Source: an uncultured Clostridia bacterium (GTDB lineage Bacteria > Bacillota > Clostridia > Oscillospirales > Ruminococcaceae). Taken from it: a stretch of 9,746 bases of DNA. Under the pieces are notes generated by a model. The model was not told the DNA's origin, did no database searches, and was given only the letters and a program-made list of their open reading frames with translations. The position numbers and the translations under genes are program-made. Below are positions 8,170 to 9,746 of this stretch, one piece after another; the stretch's first letter is position 1, and each line of letters opens with the position of its first letter. The stretch covers positions 1 to 9,746 of the forward strand of contig CANRPG010000061.1 in NCBI GenBank assembly GCA_947632425.1, read 5' to 3'.

Positions 8170-8206
8170 TTTTGTCATCCCTTTTGTTGTTTTTCTATAT
8201 GAAAAC

Positions 8207-8239
8207 ATTATAACAAAAAGAATTGGCAAATATTGTCAT
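8207..8239 (-). promoter_or_regulatory. Probable spoIIE promoter: extended -10 with a 21-bp spacer
   Basis: On the minus strand TGTTATAAT (8215-8207) is a consensus extended -10. The nearest -35-like hexamer is ATGACA (8239-8234), exactly 21 bp upstream. From what is known of B. subtilis, the Spo0A-activated sigma-A promoters spoIIE and spoIIG have unusually long spacers of about 21-22 bp, so the fit is suggestive. The ATGACA overlaps only a weak Spo0A-box match. Transcription would start near 8200, about 30 nt before the preferred ATG. Confidence 0.6.
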
Positions 8240-8265
8240 TTTGTGTTATGCGCGTAAAATTGAGC

Positions 8266-8300
8266 AAAATAAATATCCGCACCTATAAAAAGCACGGATA
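8266..8300 (-). terminator. Rho-independent terminator after rsmA
   Basis: The transcribed strand reads TATCCGTGC, a 9-nt loop, then GTGCGGATA, followed by TTTATTTT. The 9-bp stem includes two G-U pairs. It starts 8 bp after the rsmA stop codon and ends upstream of the spoIIE promoter, so the two genes are probably separate transcripts. Confidence 0.75.
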
Positions 8301-8307
8301 ATATTTA

Positions 8308-9168
8308 CTATATTATACTTTCAAGCGCGTTTGAAAAAGCTATGAACTGCCCCATTGTCAGGTTTTCGGGTCGTATCGTCTGCGGCAGACCAACTGAGGC
8401 AATAGCGCTGTTTACAATTTGCTTGTCTAATTTCATAGCAGAAGAAACAGAATTTGCAAGAGTTTTTCGCCGCTGAGAGAACGCACCTCTTACCGTTTTA
8501 AAGAAAAACTCCTCGTTTGAAACGCCTTTTGGTGTATCATTATTGAGCCGCAGCCTTATAACGCAGCTGTCAACATTCGGCGAGGGCATAAAACTGCCAC
8601 GCGATACGTTGAACAGCATTTCCGGCTCTGCATAGTAATTTACCGCAACAGTTACCGCTCCTGCTTCTCTGCTCGGCAGAGGTGCACACAACCGCACGCC
8701 TGCTTCTTTTTGCACCATAACGGTTATGCAATCCAGCGGCAAACGCTGCTCAAGCAGCATCATTATCACAGGTGAAGTTATATAATACGGAAGATTTGCA
8801 CACACAGAAACACTGAGCCCTTCAAAATTTTCGCTGATCACTTTATTCAGATCGGTCTTCATAACATCAGCAAAAATGACCTTTACATTGTCGTATTCTT
8901 TCAGCGTTTTCGCGAGTATCGGTCTCAGGCGAGTATCTATTTCAATAGCAACAACTTTTTGCGCACGCTTGGCAAGCTCGTTTGTCAGAACGCCAACGCC
9001 TGTGCCTATCTCTAAAATGCCGTGATCGCTGTCAGCGCCGCCCATTTCGGCAATTTTAGGGCATACCGAAGGATTTATAATAAAATTTTGACCCAGCGCC
9101 TTTGAAAAGCTGAAACCGCTTTCCTCAAAAAGCTTTTTTATAACGCTGATATTTGTCAGATCTTCCAT
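8308..9168 (-). CDS. rsmA: 16S rRNA (adenine1518-N6/adenine1519-N6) dimethyltransferase
   Basis: RsmA (KsgA) dimethylates two adjacent adenines in the 3' terminal helix of 16S rRNA late in 30S assembly, using S-adenosylmethionine; loss gives kasugamycin resistance. From the chosen start it has 286 residues, a normal length. Visible motifs: SKALGQNF near 22-29, the SAM-binding LEIGTGVGVLT at 52-62 (the family more often has P where T follows LEIG), AIEID at 74-78, the catalytic NLPYYITSP at 125-133, FMPSPNVDS before the C-terminal domain, and AFSQRRKTL. The frame is open to GTG 9186, but MEDLTNISVIKKL is the typical N-terminus and ATG 9168 has GGGAGA 10 nt upstream, so it is preferred. It is monocistronic here, between its own promoter and terminator. 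Confidence 0.96.
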   Translation of the reverse strand: MEDLTNISVIKKLFEESGFSFSKALGQNFIINPSVCPKIAEMGGADSDHGILEIGTGVGVLTNELAKRAQKVVAIEIDTRLRPILAKTLKEYDNVKVIFADVMKTDLNKVISENFEGLSVSVCANLPYYITSPVIMMLLEQRLPLDCITVMVQKEAGVRLCAPLPSREAGAVTVAVNYYAEPEMLFNVSRGSFMPSPNVDSCVIRLRLNNDTPKGVSNEEFFFKTVRGAFSQRRKTLANSVSSAMKLDKQIVNSAIASVGLPQTIRPENLTMGQFIAFSNALESII

Positions 9169-9202
9169 GCAAAAACAATCTCCCACTTATGTATATAAAA
9201 AT

Positions 9203-9231
9203 ATTCTATTCTATTTTTGTTGATTTGTCAA
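9203..9231 (-). promoter_or_regulatory. Sigma-A promoter of rsmA
   Basis: On the minus strand TTGACA (9231-9226), a perfect -35, and TAGAAT (9208-9203) are separated by 17 bp. Transcription would start near 9196, giving a leader of about 28 nt to the ATG at 9168. The match is the strongest promoter in the window. Confidence 0.85.
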
Positions 9232-9249
9232 GGATAATCGCCGCACAAA

Positions 9250-9280
9250 GTGATAAAACTATTTTTAAGGGGTGATAAAA
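9250..9280 (+). repeat. Direct repeat GTGATAAAA upstream of the small ORF
   Basis: GTGATAAAA occurs at 9250-9258 and again at 9272-9280, 22 bp apart, close to two helical turns. The second copy overlaps the Shine-Dalgarno of the ORF at 9281. It could be an operator for a dimer or simple AT-rich coincidence. Confidence 0.35.
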
Positions 9281-9508
9281 ATGACAAACAGGATATTCAC
9301 ACGCGGCGGAGAAATGCCGATAGCTTTAAGCAAAGCTCTTTCATCTGATGAACTGACAATGGCGCAGTTTTCTTCTTTGGGAAAAAACTTGCAGAAAACG
9401 CTTCTTTGCACGCAGCTGCCTTTGTGCACGCCGTCTATGCTCTCATCATATATAGATATGCAGGAACGCGGCGGCAACAACATATCGTACTATGACATAA
9501 TGGTTTGA
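9281..9508 (+). CDS. Small hypothetical protein, 75 residues
   Basis: I do not recognise this protein. It starts at ATG 9281 behind AAGGGGTGA (9267-9275), a strong ribosome binding site at good distance; a GTG at 9272 is in frame but lies within that site. It is soluble-looking, with no signal peptide or membrane helix: MTNRIFTRGGEMP, then a possibly helical middle, two cysteines in LLCTQLPLC, and a Gly-Asn-rich stretch before ISYYDIMV. It is divergent from rsmA and followed by a 12-bp AT-rich hairpin. The opposing frames here have no comparable ribosome binding sites. I saw no good sigma-A promoter in front of it. The strong SD favours a real gene; lack of family recognition keeps confidence moderate. 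Confidence 0.6.
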   Translation: MTNRIFTRGGEMPIALSKALSSDELTMAQFSSLGKNLQKTLLCTQLPLCTPSMLSSYIDMQERGGNNISYYDIMV

Positions 9509-9510
9509 CA

Positions 9511-9549
9511 GAAATTTGTCTAAAATGACTAATAGCATTTTGTAATTTC
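9511..9549 (+). terminator. AT-rich hairpin after the small ORF, weak terminator or regulatory structure
   Basis: GAAATT, a 5-nt bulge, AAAATG, an 8-nt loop, CATTTT, a 2-nt bulge, AATTTC: twelve possible base pairs in two blocks, beginning 3 bp after the stop codon at 9506-9508. Nearly all pairs are A-T and no clean T-run follows, so it would be a poor intrinsic terminator. Its position right after a stop codon is what makes that role worth listing. Confidence 0.35.
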
Positions 9550-9620
9550 GATTTAATTTATATATAAAATGGCTTGAAAATATCGAACAAATATTGTACA
9601 ATATAAATACAGACAAATTT
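9512..9620. repeat. Perfect 10-bp inverted repeat pair flanking the promoter of the right-edge gene
   Basis: AAATTTGTCT at 9512-9521 recurs as its reverse complement AGACAAATTT at 9611-9620. The second copy falls just after the expected transcription start, the first about 55 bp upstream of the -35. This arrangement resembles paired operators, but the motif is AT-rich. Confidence 0.4.
9574..9602 (+). promoter_or_regulatory. Sigma-A type promoter of the gene starting at 9637
   Basis: TTGAAA (9574-9579) and TACAAT (9597-9602) are separated by 17 bp. Both hexamers and the spacer length are identical to the glgB promoter. Transcription would start near 9609, with a leader of about 28 nt. Confidence 0.8.
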
Positions 9621-9636
9621 AGGTGGGTGCGTAATA

Positions 9637-9746
9637 ATGACAAGACCTTGCATTTTTGATACAGGGCTGGTGTGCGGCTGTTTCAGCCGTATGATTTATT
9701 TTGCGCAAAACCTGAAAAATATTGATAAGAAAACAAGTGCGGCTTT
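9637..9746 (+). CDS. Hypothetical protein, N-terminal fragment (continues past window)
   Basis: The frame opens at ATG 9637, with the purine-rich AGGTGGGTG (9621-9629) upstream as ribosome binding site and a strong promoter at 9574-9602. 36 complete codons are visible with no stop before the window ends. The N-terminus reads MTRPCIFDTGLVCGCF and contains three cysteines in the first fifteen residues (5, 13 and 15), including a C-G-C pair. I see no lipobox or signal peptide, and too little is present to assign a family. Promoter plus ribosome binding site make a real gene likely. Confidence 0.65.
   Translation, partial: MTRPCIFDTGLVCGCFSRMIYFAQNLKNIDKKTSAA

Noticed and set aside
9224..9233. 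TTTGTCAAGG as a Spo0A box between rsmA and the small ORF
   Set aside because: It is the reverse complement of the perfect TTGACA -35 of the rsmA promoter, which explains it fully.
9265..9483. 72-codon minus-strand frame opposite the small ORF
   Set aside because: The plus-strand frame has a strong Shine-Dalgarno at the right distance and the minus-strand frame has none that I can see.
1..9746. tRNA, rRNA, CRISPR array, insertion sequence or phage content
   Set aside because: Reading both strands showed no cloverleaf, no regularly spaced repeats, no transposase or integrase motifs and no terminal inverted repeats of mobile-element type.

Overview
The window looks like chromosomal DNA of a low-to-moderate GC Firmicute of the class Clostridia, most like Ruminococcus and relatives (Oscillospiraceae). 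Three things point there: a glycogen operon that carries the accessory ADP-glucose pyrophosphorylase subunit GlgD next to GlgC, a full-length SpoIIE sporulation phosphatase, and Gram-positive style sigma-A promoters and GGAGG-type ribosome binding sites. The genus is inferred from gene content and protein wording; no database search was possible.

Layout. Positions 1-5723 (minus strand) hold a glycogen biosynthesis operon transcribed glgB-glgC-glgD-glgA, with gaps of only about 13-40 bp between genes. glgA runs off the left edge. The operon has a clear promoter just upstream of glgB (TTGAAA, 17 bp, TACAAT) and glgB starts with TTG behind a perfect AGGAGGT. GlgC makes ADP-glucose, GlgD is its probably non-catalytic partner, GlgA builds alpha-1,4 chains and GlgB adds alpha-1,6 branches, so the cluster is a complete route from glucose-1-phosphate to branched glycogen.

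Positions 5890-8169 (minus) encode SpoIIE, a polytopic membrane PP2C-type phosphatase. Its probable start is about 60 nt inside the longest open frame, because a consensus extended -10 lies inside that upstream extension. Upstream, at 8308-9168 (minus), is rsmA (ksgA), the 16S rRNA dimethyladenosine transferase, with its own promoter (TTGACA, 17 bp, TAGAAT) and a hairpin terminator at 8266-8300 that separates it from spoIIE.

Positions 9187-9746 are read in the opposite direction. A short unrecognised ORF (9281-9508, plus) has a strong ribosome binding site. After an AT-rich spacer with a hairpin and a strong promoter (TTGAAA, 17 bp, TACAAT), a second unrecognised gene begins at 9637 and leaves the window on the right.

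Most of the window is ordinary housekeeping, storage and sporulation content; I saw no evidence of a new multi-gene system. The points most worth a second look are the spoIIE promoter with a 21-bp spacer, the GlgA active-site motif lacking its lysine, the Lys/Ala-rich tail on GlgB, the four-cysteine cluster in SpoIIE, a Spo0A-box-like site upstream of the glycogen operon, and the paired inverted motif around the promoter of the right-edge gene.
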